Source: Bradyrhizobium iriomotense
GTDB taxonomy: Bacteria; Pseudomonadota; Alphaproteobacteria; Rhizobiales; Xanthobacteraceae
DNA length: 64,000 bases
Assembly (NCBI RefSeq): GCF_018130765.1
Contig: NZ_JAFCJZ010000026.1
Location: 1 to 64,000 of the forward strand
Direction of reading: 5' to 3'
The position numbers and the translations under genes were made by a program. Under the pieces are notes generated by a model. It ran no database searches. It was not told the DNA's origin and worked only from the letters and a program-made list of their open reading frames with translations. Below are positions 1 to 7,810 of this stretch, piece after piece (within the stretch, counting starts at the first letter, position 1; every line of letters begins with the position of its first letter).

Positions 1-188
1 TCTGCTACAACTTTACCCGTGCGCTCAACATCCTTGGATTCGACGGGTTTCTGGCCGCGCTCGCAAAGACGCTTGCTCTTTGCCGATGCATCCTCGCAGC
101 CCTCCGGCGCCGCATCCAGCTTGCTCAAGGGGCACTCTGGACAAATATCCGGCCTCTGCCCGCAATCGGCCCGTTCGCTCCGGCCTGA
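1..188 (+). pseudogene. 3' end of a probable transposase, cut by the window edge
   Basis: The frame starting at base 3 is open from the window edge to the TGA at 186-188 and encodes about 61 residues beginning CYNFTRALNILGF. A Y-N-x-x-R-x-L-N-I-L-G ending is typical of the C-terminus of DDE transposases of the IS1182 and related groups. Only the tail is inside the window, so whether the element is intact is unknown. The 150 bases after it, up to pleD, have no gene of their own and may hold the right end of the element. The family assignment is an inference from this short motif. Confidence 0.5.
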
Positions 189-340
189 CGCCGCCAGCGA
201 CCAATTCTTGCCCAGCCTCGACGGGTCAAACGTCGCTACCGCCGGCGCAAGCCTGTTTGCCACCTGCGCAAGTCCTTGATCCGACTAGCGCCGGCTACTG
301 TGCATGGGGTTGTTTCGCGACTTTTATGTCGCAGCAGCTC

Positions 341-1714
341 TCACGCCGCCTGCGACACCACCCGATTACGCCCGTCGTGCTTGGCGCGGTAGAGCGCGGT
401 GTCGGCGCGCTTGAGGACGTCGGCGACCGCCTCGCCCTTCTGCTCCAGCGTGGTGAGGCCGATCGAGATCGTGACCTCGATGCGCTTCGCCCCTTTGTGG
501 ATCGCGAACGGCTCGCCCGCGATCGAGCGGCGCAGGCGCTCGGCGACCATGCCCGCGACGTGGAGATCGGTCTCCGGCATCACGATGACGAACTCCTCGC
601 CGCCGTAGCGGCAGGCGAGATCGATGCCGCGGATCGACTTGCGCACCCGCACCGCGAATTCGCGCAGCACGTCGTCGCCGGCATCGTGGCCGTAATTGTC
701 GTTGATCGACTTGAAGTAGTCGATGTCGAGGATCATCAGCGCCAGCGGCTTGCCGCGGGTCGCGGCCTGCTCGGCGAGCGTCGCCAGATGGCTCTCCATG
801 TAGCGGCGATTGTGCAGGCCGGTGAGCGCATCGGTGATCGCCATCTCGATCGAGTTCTGCACGTTGTCGCGCAAATGATCGGTGTAACGGCGGCGGCGGA
901 TCTGGGTGCGGGCGCGCGCCAGGAGCTCGGTCTTGTCGATGGGGCGCAGCAGGTAGTCGTTGACGCCGATCTCGAGGCCCCGCAGCAGCCGCGTCGAGTT
1001 GTCGGGCTCGGCGATCGCCAGGATCGGCACATGGCGCGTGCGCTCCAGCGAGCGCGCCTGGCTGCACAGGCGGAGGCCGTCGAAATTGTTGAGGTCGAGC
1101 GAGACGATCAGGAGGTCGTAATTGCCTTCGGCGGCGTGGAACAGCGCCTCCGTCGGGTTCGGCTCGACGTCGACGGTGTGCTCGGCCGCGAGGATCGTCG
1201 CCAGCCGCTCATAGGAGGACTCGCGGTCGTCGACCAGGAGGATGCGGCCGCCCTTGCCGGTGTCGGCCACCGCGCTGCGCTCGGGCGCCTGCATGCCGAT
1301 CTCGAGCGAGGTGATGGCGCGCATGCGCAGCTCATCGGTCATCATCTTCAGCCGCGTCAGCGAGCGCACGCGCGCGATCAGCACGACATCGGAGACGGGC
1401 TTGGTGAGGAAATCGTCGGCGCCGGCCTCGAGCCCGCGGTTGCGGTCGGCGGGGCTGTCGAGTGCGGTGACCATCACGACGGGAATGTGGTGCGTGGCCG
1501 GATCGGACTTCAGGCGGCGGCAGACTTCGAAGCCGTCCATGTCAGGCATCATCACGTCGAGCAGGATGATGTCGCATTCGGCCCGCCGACTGATCGCCAG
1601 CGCCTCGGTGCCGTTCGAAGCGGTCATCACGTCGAAATATTCGGCGGACAGACGGGCCTCTAGCAGCTTGACGTTGGCAGGAACGTCATCGACGACGAGG
1701 ATACGCGCGGACAC
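341..1714 (-). CDS. pleD: Response regulator diguanylate cyclase PleD
   Basis: Makes c-di-GMP from two GTP and controls polar development and the motile-to-sessile switch in alphaproteobacteria. 457 residues, the usual PleD length. REC1 (about 1-120) has the acidic pair D9/D10 and phospho-acceptor D53 in LLDVMMPDMDG. REC2 (about 155-275) is degenerate at the acceptor (VSLDLN), as in known PleD, where it acts as a dimerisation adaptor. The GGDEF domain (about 295-450) has the active-site motif YGGEEF, and the RGID just before it matches the RxxD inhibitory site, so product feedback is expected. It follows divK by 14 bases on the same strand, the arrangement known from Caulobacter. Confidence 0.96.
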   Translation of the reverse strand: MSARILVVDDVPANVKLLEARLSAEYFDVMTASNGTEALAISRRAECDIILLDVMMPDMDGFEVCRRLKSDPATHHIPVVMVTALDSPADRNRGLEAGADDFLTKPVSDVVLIARVRSLTRLKMMTDELRMRAITSLEIGMQAPERSAVADTGKGGRILLVDDRESSYERLATILAAEHTVDVEPNPTEALFHAAEGNYDLLIVSLDLNNFDGLRLCSQARSLERTRHVPILAIAEPDNSTRLLRGLEIGVNDYLLRPIDKTELLARARTQIRRRRYTDHLRDNVQNSIEMAITDALTGLHNRRYMESHLATLAEQAATRGKPLALMILDIDYFKSINDNYGHDAGDDVLREFAVRVRKSIRGIDLACRYGGEEFVIVMPETDLHVAGMVAERLRRSIAGEPFAIHKGAKRIEVTISIGLTTLEQKGEAVADVLKRADTALYRAKHDGRNRVVSQAA

Positions 1715-1728
1715 TTTGCACTCACTTC

Positions 1729-2094
1729 CTATCCGATAAAACGCCGGACCGTCTCAATGAATTTGCCGACCGAGATCGGCTTGGACAAATAGGCCTCGCA
1801 GCCGCCCTCGCGGATGCGTTCTTCGTCGCCCTTCATCGCGAACGCCGTGACCGCGACGACGGGAATGGTGCGCAGCTCTGGATCGTCCTTGATCCAGCGC
1901 GTCACTTCGAGGCCGGAGACCTGCGGCAACTGGATGTCCATCAGCACGAGGTCGGGCCGCATCTTGCGCACCAGATCGAGCGCCTCGTAACCGTTGCTGG
2001 TGCCGGAAGTCTGGTAGCCATGTGCTTCCAACAGGTCGCGGAAGAGCTTCATGTTGAGCTCGTTGTCTTCCACGATCAGGACGGTCTTAGCCAT
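1729..2094 (-). CDS. divK: Single-domain response regulator DivK
   Basis: A 121-residue stand-alone receiver with no output domain. E9/D10 and phospho-acceptor D53 (LMDIQLP) are in place, with the conserved T/A and K (TAFAMK, SKPI) toward the end. In Caulobacter DivK is phosphorylated by DivJ, dephosphorylated by PleC, and controls CckA and CtrA through DivL; it also works with PleD. It heads a divK-pleD transcription unit. The sequence up to 2283 separates it from the divergent DUF3572 gene and must hold both promoters. Confidence 0.95.
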   Translation of the reverse strand: MAKTVLIVEDNELNMKLFRDLLEAHGYQTSGTSNGYEALDLVRKMRPDLVLMDIQLPQVSGLEVTRWIKDDPELRTIPVVAVTAFAMKGDEERIREGGCEAYLSKPISVGKFIETVRRFIG

Positions 2095-2283
2095 CCCGCC
2101 CTCCTGATTGGCACGAAGCCGAATACATGTGACGCCTCAGGCGCCGCTCGCCGGCGCTTCGAAAACTGGATTCAAACTAGCCTCAGATTCGCTCTAGTTT
2201 CGTTAAACCCGAGGGGCCACTTTCCACGATGTGGTTTCCAGTTGCTTGCCCCGGATCGCAAGACTCAAGGCGGAGACTCGGGC

Positions 2284-2643
2284 ATGATGCAAAGTAGACA
2301 CCGAAAGTTAACGGAAAGGCAAACTGGCCCCTTGAAAAAGCCTGTTCACAACCCTCGCGAAGTCGCTGAAATCGTTGCGATTCAGGCCCTGTCCTTTGTC
2401 GCGGGCGAGCCCGAGCGGCTGGGCCTGTTCCTGGCCGAGACAGGTGTCGGCCCGGAGACCCTGCGGAACGCCGCCGCGGACCCGAATTTCCTGCTCAGCG
2501 TGCTCGATTTCGTGCTGCGCGATGACGCCACCGTGAAGGCCTTTGCGACGGCCTCGGAGCTGCATCCGACCAACGTTGCCGCAGCGCGGCAGGTCCTTGG
2601 CGATGCGCTCGGCGACCCCAATTGGGAGCGCGACGTGCCGTGA
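2284..2643 (+). CDS. DUF3572 family protein
   Basis: A 119-residue helical protein recognised as the alphaproteobacterial DUF3572 family from the core running through NPREVAEIVAIQALSF, the GEPERLGLFLAETG segment and LLSVLDFVL. Function unknown; cytoplasmic, with no signal or membrane segment. The reading frame is open further upstream, but the family-like sequence begins at the ATG used here. Its TGA overlaps the GTG start of dinB (GTGA at 2640-2643), so the two are probably translated together. That linkage is the only hint to a DNA-damage role. Confidence 0.85.
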   Translation: MMQSRHRKLTERQTGPLKKPVHNPREVAEIVAIQALSFVAGEPERLGLFLAETGVGPETLRNAAADPNFLLSVLDFVLRDDATVKAFATASELHPTNVAAARQVLGDALGDPNWERDVP

Positions 2644-3929
2644 CCGCCCCCGTCCCGGCCGGGCCCCGCTGCTTCTGCCGGGATTGTCTGGCCGATCTGG
2701 ACATGAGCGTCCGCCGCTGCGGGACGTGCGGTTCCCCCCGCCTCGTCCGCCACCGGGCACTGGCGAGCCTGACCATCGCCCATATCGACTGCGACGCCTT
2801 CTATGCGATGGTCGAGAAGCGCGACAATCCTGACATCGCCGACAAGCCCGTGATCATCGGCGGCGGAAAGCGCGGCGTGGTGTCGGCCGCCTGCTACATC
2901 GCGCGCACCTATGGCGTGCGCTCGGCCATGCCGATGTTCAAGGCGCTGGAAGCCTGCCCGCATGCCACCGTGATCCGGCCGGACATGGCCAAATACGTCC
3001 GCGTCGGCCGCGAGGTCCGCCAGGCCATGCAGGCGCTGACGCCGCTGGTCGAGCCGCTCTCGATCGACGAGGCCTTCCTCGATCTCTCCGGCACCGAGCG
3101 CGTGCACGGCATGATCCCGGCAAAGGTACTGGCGCGCTTTGCCCGCGAGGTCGAGCGCGACATCGGCATCACCGTCTCGGTCGGCCTGTCCTGCAACAAG
3201 TTCCTGGCCAAGATCGCCTCCGACCTCGACAAGCCGCGCGGCTTTGCGACACTCGACCAGGAGGAAGCGCGCTTGATGCTGGCTGAGAAGCCGGTCGGCT
3301 TCATCTTCGGCGTGGGACCGGCGACCCAGGAGCGCCTCGTGCAGCGCGGCTTCCGCATCATCGCCGACCTGCAAAAGGCCGACGAGATCGAGATGATGCG
3401 GCAGTTTCCGAGCGACGGCCGCAGGCTGTGGCGGCTCGCCCGCGGCATCGACGACCGCCGCGTCGAGCCCGACCGCGGCGCCAAGACGATTTCCAGCGAG
3501 ACCACCTTCGAGACCGATATCCGCGACTTCGCGACGCTGGAGAAGATTTTGTGGCGCCTCTGCGAGAAGACGTCGTCGCGGCTGAAGAGCAGCGAGCTTG
3601 CCGGCTCGACCGTGACGCTGAAGCTGAAGACCGCCGACTTCCGCCAGCGCACCCGCTCGCAATCGATCGCCGCGCCCACGCAGCTTGCCGCGAAGATTTT
3701 TTCGATCTGCCGCGAAATGCTGGCGAAAGAAATCGACGGCACCGCCTTCCGCCTGATGGGCGCCGGCGTCAGCGCGCTGCGCGAAGGCTCAGCTTCCGAC
3801 GACACCGACATGCTCGACCGCCGCGCTGCGCATGCCGAACGTGCCGTGGACAGCCTGCGCAAGAAGTTCGGCAGCGCCGCGGTGATCCGCGGCATTGCCT
3901 ATGATGGGCCGGAGAAAGCGCAGGAGTGA
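2640..3929 (+). CDS. dinB: DNA polymerase IV with N-terminal zinc ribbon
   Basis: Y-family translesion polymerase, 429 residues from GTG at 2640. A TTG start at 2622 is also possible, but the GTG gives a 4-base overlap with the preceding stop. The palm carries the metal ligands in HIDCDAFY (D50, D52) and SIDEAF, followed by thumb, HhH (FIFGVGPAT) and little-finger regions. Before the polymerase domain lies a four-cysteine module, C13-x2-C16 and C27-x2-C30, absent from E. coli DinB. The C-terminus shows no clear QLxLF-type clamp peptide; it ends in RGIAYDGPEKAQE. No LexA box was recognised upstream, and expression may depend on the DUF3572 promoter. Confidence 0.95.
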   Translation: MTAPVPAGPRCFCRDCLADLDMSVRRCGTCGSPRLVRHRALASLTIAHIDCDAFYAMVEKRDNPDIADKPVIIGGGKRGVVSAACYIARTYGVRSAMPMFKALEACPHATVIRPDMAKYVRVGREVRQAMQALTPLVEPLSIDEAFLDLSGTERVHGMIPAKVLARFAREVERDIGITVSVGLSCNKFLAKIASDLDKPRGFATLDQEEARLMLAEKPVGFIFGVGPATQERLVQRGFRIIADLQKADEIEMMRQFPSDGRRLWRLARGIDDRRVEPDRGAKTISSETTFETDIRDFATLEKILWRLCEKTSSRLKSSELAGSTVTLKLKTADFRQRTRSQSIAAPTQLAAKIFSICREMLAKEIDGTAFRLMGAGVSALREGSASDDTDMLDRRAAHAERAVDSLRKKFGSAAVIRGIAYDGPEKAQE

Positions 3930-3945
3930 TCGGGTCCTGCTCAAC

Positions 3946-4101
3946 TCAGTCGCGTTCGAAGATCCGTGCACCCGGATAGACGCGCCTGGCATACTGAACG
4001 ACCAACTGCCGATCCTGAGTCTCCAGGAACGGAGTTCGGATCTGACAAGACCCGATGATGAGGTGCCACAAGCCGTTGAGCTTTCGAATGACGACGTTCA
4101 T
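3946..4101 (-). CDS. Small hypothetical protein (51 aa)
   Basis: An ORF too short for most gene finders. It starts with ATG at 4101 preceded by GAGGAAG five bases upstream, a good ribosome binding site, and ends with TGA at 3946-3948. The product begins MNVVIRKLNGLWHLIIGS and ends with a basic, aromatic segment (YARRVYPGARIFERD), a normal-looking small globular composition. No family recognised. It converges on dinB with 16 bases between stops and lies in a stretch of lower GC than its surroundings. Confidence 0.5.
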   Translation of the reverse strand: MNVVIRKLNGLWHLIIGSCQIRTPFLETQDRQLVVQYARRVYPGARIFERD

Positions 4102-4217
4102 TTGAGCTTCCTCGCAGTGACCCGAGCAGACTCAAATTGTAAGAATCTCCCGCCGTCGCTCAATTGTACCAGCGTAAGATCGGCGTATTCGAAGTATTGG
4201 AGGAGATATACGAAGGT

Positions 4218-4304
4218 ATGTTGGTTGAGATTTCAACAGCCGCTGGCGCCAATGGCTTCGCAGGGGTTCAAACGATCTTACCGGCTCAGGGACTGGCACC
4301 GTGA
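4218..4304 (+). CDS. Possible leader ORF coupled to the ACT-domain gene
   Basis: A 28-codon frame from ATG at 4218 (or 46 codons from TTG at 4164). GGAGGAG lies at about 4200-4206, rather far (about 12 bases) from the ATG. Its TGA (4302-4304) overlaps the GTG start of the next gene in a GTGA arrangement, the usual sign of translational coupling. The peptide resembles no family I know. It could be a real small protein or only a translated leader. Confidence 0.35.
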   Translation: MLVEISTAAGANGFAGVQTILPAQGLAP

Positions 4305-4708
4305 CAGGCGAACACAATCTCAACGCGCTGCTGCGTGACATGAAGCCGGAGATCCTCGACGGCATCTTCGTGTTTTGCACGCTTGCGCCGGGCGCGAGCA
4401 TTCCAGCCACCATCAGCCCGATGCTGGCGTTTCGCGAACGCGAAGGAACAACGCTGGTGATCCTGCGCGAGGAGTCCGAACGTGCCGGGCTACGCTCCGC
4501 ATTCCCCTCGCGCCTGATCACCCTGACGGTTCACTCCGCGCTCGACGCGGTGGGCTTTCTGGCAGCAATCACGGCGCGTCTGGCCGAAGCCGGCATCAGC
4601 GTGAACGCCGTGTCGGCCTTTCACCACGACCATCTCTTTGTGCCTGTCGACCGGGCCGATGAAGCGATGGTCGTCCTGCAGGAGATGTCCAGAACGATCC
4701 AAGATTAG
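4301..4708 (+). CDS. ACT domain-containing protein
   Basis: 135 residues from a GTG start. The C-terminal half (from about residue 65) reads as an ACT small-molecule binding fold: LTVHSALDAVGFLAAITARLAEAGISVNAVSAFHHDHLFVP, split here only by the domain's own strand-helix-strand pattern. The N-terminal half (EILDGIFVFCTLAPG) matches the first domain of the DUF2241/CASTOR-like ACT proteins, whose known eukaryotic relatives sense amino acids. No enzyme domain is attached, so a free-standing ligand sensor is the best guess. Its stop converges on the next gene with an overlap of 4 bases. Confidence 0.75.
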   Translation: MTGEHNLNALLRDMKPEILDGIFVFCTLAPGASIPATISPMLAFREREGTTLVILREESERAGLRSAFPSRLITLTVHSALDAVGFLAAITARLAEAGISVNAVSAFHHDHLFVPVDRADEAMVVLQEMSRTIQD

Positions 4709-5169
4709 TCCGTCGAGATCGCTGGGATGTTCTTGGCCAGCCCCCACTCGTCGTGAGAGAAGAATATCATTCTGCGCTGATCCCGGCAGATGACATAGCA
4801 GTCAAAGAGAAACAACACGGCAATCACAACGAATGAGGTCGCGTCTTCAATTTCTCCTTGCTCGAACAGTTGCGCCGGCACATCGATCAGCCTGCGCGTC
4901 TCGCCATAGGACTGGCGCAGACGGCTGACCAGCGGCATCCATTGTCCTGACGGCCACACCATCCAGTCATCAAACCAGACCAGCAGGCTCGTCGTATCAG
5001 CGAATTCCTCCATGACCCGCTTGACCAGATTGACTCTCTTTTGAGCATCCACCGGGATATCGAACTTCTGTTCGGGGTTGGCGTGGTCCGGCAGTTTCCA
5101 CGCGCTCAAGGCAACGCCGTTGCCCGAACACCAATCCATCGCTTCTTGTTTGTTTAGGAACTGAACCAT
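4705..5169 (-). CDS. Hypothetical protein (154 aa)
   Basis: Not recognised. A soluble, acidic, tryptophan-rich protein with a DDWMVWPSGQWMPLV segment in the middle and a hydrophobic stretch near residues 112-128 (SFVVIAVLFLFDCYVI) that could be a buried strand-helix or a membrane segment. Base composition is clearly lower in GC than the adjacent core genes and there are no partner genes, which suggests acquisition by transfer. The size and composition resemble small immunity or stress proteins, but nothing specific supports that. Confidence 0.7.
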   Translation of the reverse strand: MVQFLNKQEAMDWCSGNGVALSAWKLPDHANPEQKFDIPVDAQKRVNLVKRVMEEFADTTSLLVWFDDWMVWPSGQWMPLVSRLRQSYGETRRLIDVPAQLFEQGEIEDATSFVVIAVLFLFDCYVICRDQRRMIFFSHDEWGLAKNIPAISTD

Positions 5170-5218
5170 ACTGGCCTTTGCGATACTTCCGGTCGCCTAC
5201 GCATCGCCGCCGGATGCG

Positions 5219-5650
5219 CTACGGGACTGGCCGCGAACACAGCGGAAGCAGCTTGTCGCGCGTCAGAGGTGCGAGCTTGACGGCTCCGGGCGAGGACGGA
5301 TCGAGCCAGAGGATCTCCTCGATCTCCGCGCCCGGCTCGACTGGATGTGCGATGACGATGCGGAAGACTTCCGCATCGACCTGCCGCCCCGGCTCATTCG
5401 CGGCAGGCGCAATGTATCGTCCAACATAGGTCATCTCGTTCGGATCGACGTCGATCCCGAGTTCTTCGGACAATTCCCGCCTGAGCGCGACTTGCGGATG
5501 CTCGCCGGCCTCGATCTTTCCGCCGGGCTGCATGAAGCTTTCGGTGGCCTTCTTCCTGACCAGCAGGACGCGCCCATCGCTCCTGCTCATCAACGCGGCC
5601 GCTATCCGAATGGCACTTTGCGATGTCATTCCGTCCACCTCAATCCGCAA
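5219..5650 (-). CDS. Nudix hydrolase
   Basis: 143 residues from ATG 5650, or 136 from the second ATG at 5629. The Nudix box GGKIEAGE-x7-RELSEELGI is complete, with the metal-binding glutamates in REL-x-EE. These enzymes hydrolyse a nucleoside diphosphate linked to another group; the short length suggests a MutT-like or housekeeping role, but the substrate cannot be read from sequence. The start overlaps the end of the upstream ridA-like gene on the same strand, so the two form an operon. Confidence 0.9.
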   Translation of the reverse strand: MRIEVDGMTSQSAIRIAAALMSRSDGRVLLVRKKATESFMQPGGKIEAGEHPQVALRRELSEELGIDVDPNEMTYVGRYIAPAANEPGRQVDAEVFRIVIAHPVEPGAEIEEILWLDPSSPGAVKLAPLTRDKLLPLCSRPVP

Positions 5651-6041
5651 CCGCCACGGCCTCGATCTCGATCAGCCATTCCGGCGCAGCCAGCGCGGAG
5701 ACGCCGACCAGCGTCGAGGCCGGCGGCTCCATGCCCTCGAAGAAGGCCGAGCGGGCCTTACCGATGATCGGGCGCAGCTCCGGCTTGTAGTTCACGACGA
5801 AGGTCGTGATCTTGACGATGTTCGCATAGCTCGCGCCGGCCGCTTTCAGCGCGTGCCCAAGATTCTGCATCACCTGCGTCGTCTGCGCGGCAATATCGCC
5901 TTCGCCGACGATCCGCCCTTCCTCGTCGGTCGCGACCTGTCCGGAAATGTAGATCGTCCGCGCGCCGGTGGCAGTGACGACGTGGGAATAAGCGGGATTG
6001 TGATGCAAGCCGCTGGGGCGGAGATGATCGAGCTTGGGCAT
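5640..6041 (-). CDS. RidA/YjgF family protein
   Basis: 133 residues. The signature TTQVMQNLGHALKAAGASYANIVKITTFVV and IEIEAVAV (split by normal loops) place it in the Rid superfamily, which deaminates reactive enamine/imine intermediates from PLP enzymes. The family's conserved ligand-binding arginine near residue 105 appears replaced: the region reads PPASTLVGVSALA rather than P-x-R-x. That places it among the Rid2-7 subgroups rather than archetypal RidA, so deaminase activity is uncertain. First gene of a two-gene operon with the Nudix hydrolase. Confidence 0.88.
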   Translation of the reverse strand: MPKLDHLRPSGLHHNPAYSHVVTATGARTIYISGQVATDEEGRIVGEGDIAAQTTQVMQNLGHALKAAGASYANIVKITTFVVNYKPELRPIIGKARSAFFEGMEPPASTLVGVSALAAPEWLIEIEAVAVAD

Positions 6042-6141
6042 GGAGGGGCTCCCGGAGTTTGTGGTTGGGAGAGAACGTAGCGGGAGAGTATGACGAGAGC
6101 TAGTCTGTCACTGCGAGGAGCAAAGCGGCAAAGAGAGATCT

Positions 6142-6232
6142 CGTAGGGTGGGCAAAGGCGCACAGCGCCGTGCCCACGATCCTGCAGCTCGCCGGGGAAG
6201 TGGTGGGCACGCTTCGCTTTGCCCACCCTACG
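6142..6232. repeat. Dispersed inverted repeat (GTAGGGTGGGCAAAG type)
   Basis: The arms at 6142-6157 (CGTAGGGTGGGCAAAG) and 6217-6232 (its exact reverse complement) are 16 bases long and perfect. A nested pair, GTGCCCAC near 6170 and GTGGGCAC near 6203, sits inside. The motif is a familiar intergenic repeat in Bradyrhizobium and Rhodopseudomonas genomes (recalled, not searched). It lies between the start of the ridA-like gene and the 3' end of the EipB gene and could fold in RNA. Confidence 0.85.
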
Positions 6233-6259
6233 GCTCTGCTCGCGCAGAGGGATCTGCCC

Positions 6260-7105
6260 TCAATTGCAGGGCTTGCTGTCCTTGACGTCGAACTTGCCCA
6301 TCGCGCCGGAGATGACGAAATCGTTGTAGTCGAGCACGAGCTGGCGCGAGACGCCGTTCTCGTAGAGCTCGAACGCCATCGCGTAGATCGGGGTCTGCTC
6401 GCCTTCCTTCTGCTGGGCCTCGCGATCGAAATAGCTGACGGTGACCGGCCAGCGCTTCAGCGACTTCATGTGCTCGTCGGACGTCGACGGGTCAGACGAG
6501 GTGGTGCGGTCGGCGGCGACCGGCTGGCCGATCACGGTCAGCGTGTTGTAAACTTTCTGGCCGTCGTCGGAGCCGTCATAGACCGAGAGCTCAAGCAGCG
6601 ACTTGCCATCCTTGGCGGCGGCGATGATGCGCTGGATCTGCTCGGTCGGGAACACGATCTTGCCGTCGAGCGTGAAGCTCTTCGGCGCCGGCAGCTTCAG
6701 CTTGACGTTGATATGGTCGCCGTCGCGCTCCGCCGAGCCGTCGACCCGGCCGGCGTCGGCCTCGTTCATCCGCGTCTCGATCTTGAAGCGGTAGCTCTTG
6801 CCCGCGGCGTCCTCCCAGGAATTGGAGCGGAGATCGCTGAGCGTGACCTTGCCCTCGCCGCTGTCGAGTTCGGACACCTGGCGGAATTCGGAAGTGTAGC
6901 CCTCGCAGGAGCTGCCGCTGAAATTGTAGAGGATGCGGCCGCGCGCGCTGTTGACCGAATTGGAGCGCGACTTGACGAGGCGCAGATCATAGAGCGCCTG
7001 GTGCGCGAGGAACGGACCGTTGGCGGCAAGCGCCTCGCCGCCGGAGCCGAAAGCGGCCACCGCAAGCGCCATCACACCGAGCGAAGTCCGGAAAAGGTGC
7101 ACCAT
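6260..7105 (-). CDS. eipB: EipB (DUF1849) cell envelope integrity protein
   Basis: 281 residues from ATG 7105, chosen because AGGGAA lies six bases upstream and the first 27 residues (MVHLFRTSLGVMALAVAAFG... ending ALAA) form a standard signal peptide; the frame is open further upstream. The rest matches EipB of Brucella, a periplasmic beta-spiral protein needed for envelope integrity and genetically tied to the TPR protein TtpA. The two conserved cysteines (SSCEGY and the C-terminal KPCN) would form the family's disulfide. Function in this organism is inferred from the family. Confidence 0.9.
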   Translation of the reverse strand: MVHLFRTSLGVMALAVAAFGSGGEALAANGPFLAHQALYDLRLVKSRSNSVNSARGRILYNFSGSSCEGYTSEFRQVSELDSGEGKVTLSDLRSNSWEDAAGKSYRFKIETRMNEADAGRVDGSAERDGDHINVKLKLPAPKSFTLDGKIVFPTEQIQRIIAAAKDGKSLLELSVYDGSDDGQKVYNTLTVIGQPVAADRTTSSDPSTSDEHMKSLKRWPVTVSYFDREAQQKEGEQTPIYAMAFELYENGVSRQLVLDYNDFVISGAMGKFDVKDSKPCN

Positions 7106-7337
7106 GTCTGTTCCCTGAGGAAAGCGCAGATTCGACATTTTAATGACCGTTCCATTGCGTCGCAACTGAGGCCGTTTCACGTAAAGTTGCGGCCTCCGCA
7201 TTGAACCTGCTGCCCTGCCTCAACAAAATGCAGCCCCTCCGGTTGCTTGCATGTGGCGGCTCGATGGGCGAAACAGGGCGCGCCCGGCCGCCTGCGGACG
7301 TGCCGGGGTGAATGATTTTTGGACAACGAGGTCGGAC

Positions 7338-7805
7338 ATGGCGGGCACGGTCGAGCAGAAACTGGCGGAACAGGGCATCAAGCTGCACGAGGCCCCCACC
7401 CCCGTCGCCAATTACGTCCCGTTCGTGCGGACCGGCAACCTGCTGTTCGTCTCCGGCCAGGTCTGCTTCGACCCCACCGGCAAGCTGATCGCCAAGGGCA
7501 AGCTGGGCGCCGGCGTCTCGATCGAGGACGGCGCGGCGGCCGCGCGCGGCTGCGCGGTCAACCTGCTGGCCCAGGTCAAGGCGGCGCTCGGCGACCTCGA
7601 CAAGGTCGTGCGCGTGGTGCGGCTCGGCGGCTTCATCAACTCGGCCCCGGACTTCCTGGACGGGCCCAAGGTGCTCAACGGCGCCTCGGATCTCATGGTC
7701 GCCGCCTTCGGTGACAAGGGCCGCCACGCCCGCACCACCGTCGGCGTCGCCTCGCTGCCCGCGGACGCGGCGGTCGAGGTCGAAGGCGTGTTCGAGGTCG
7801 CCTGA
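7338..7805 (+). CDS. RidA family protein
   Basis: 155 residues from ATG 7338; the frame is open further upstream. The sequence MAGTVEQKLAEQGIKLHEAP, LFVSGQVCFDP and GFINSAPDFLDGPKVLNGASDL is characteristic of the YjgF/Rid subgroup annotated as translation initiation inhibitor homologues. The conserved arginine is present in the RTTVGVASLP segment. It ends five bases before a glycerophosphodiesterase gene, so the two are probably cotranscribed, a pairing common in this family of bacteria. Confidence 0.9.
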   Translation: MAGTVEQKLAEQGIKLHEAPTPVANYVPFVRTGNLLFVSGQVCFDPTGKLIAKGKLGAGVSIEDGAAAARGCAVNLLAQVKAALGDLDKVVRVVRLGGFINSAPDFLDGPKVLNGASDLMVAAFGDKGRHARTTVGVASLPADAAVEVEGVFEVA

Positions 7806-7810
7806 CGCGC

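Noticed and set aside
80..1663. 527-codon frame on + opposite pleD
   Set aside because: It mirrors pleD codons on the other strand and has arginine/valine-rich, repetitive composition with no family match. pleD is certain.
2382..3662. 426-codon frame on - opposite dinB
   Set aside because: Antisense shadow of dinB in GC-rich DNA; no ribosome site or recognisable domain.
3895..4338. 147-codon frame on + after dinB
   Set aside because: Starts inside dinB and runs across a better-supported minus-strand ORF and the ACT gene start; no similarity.
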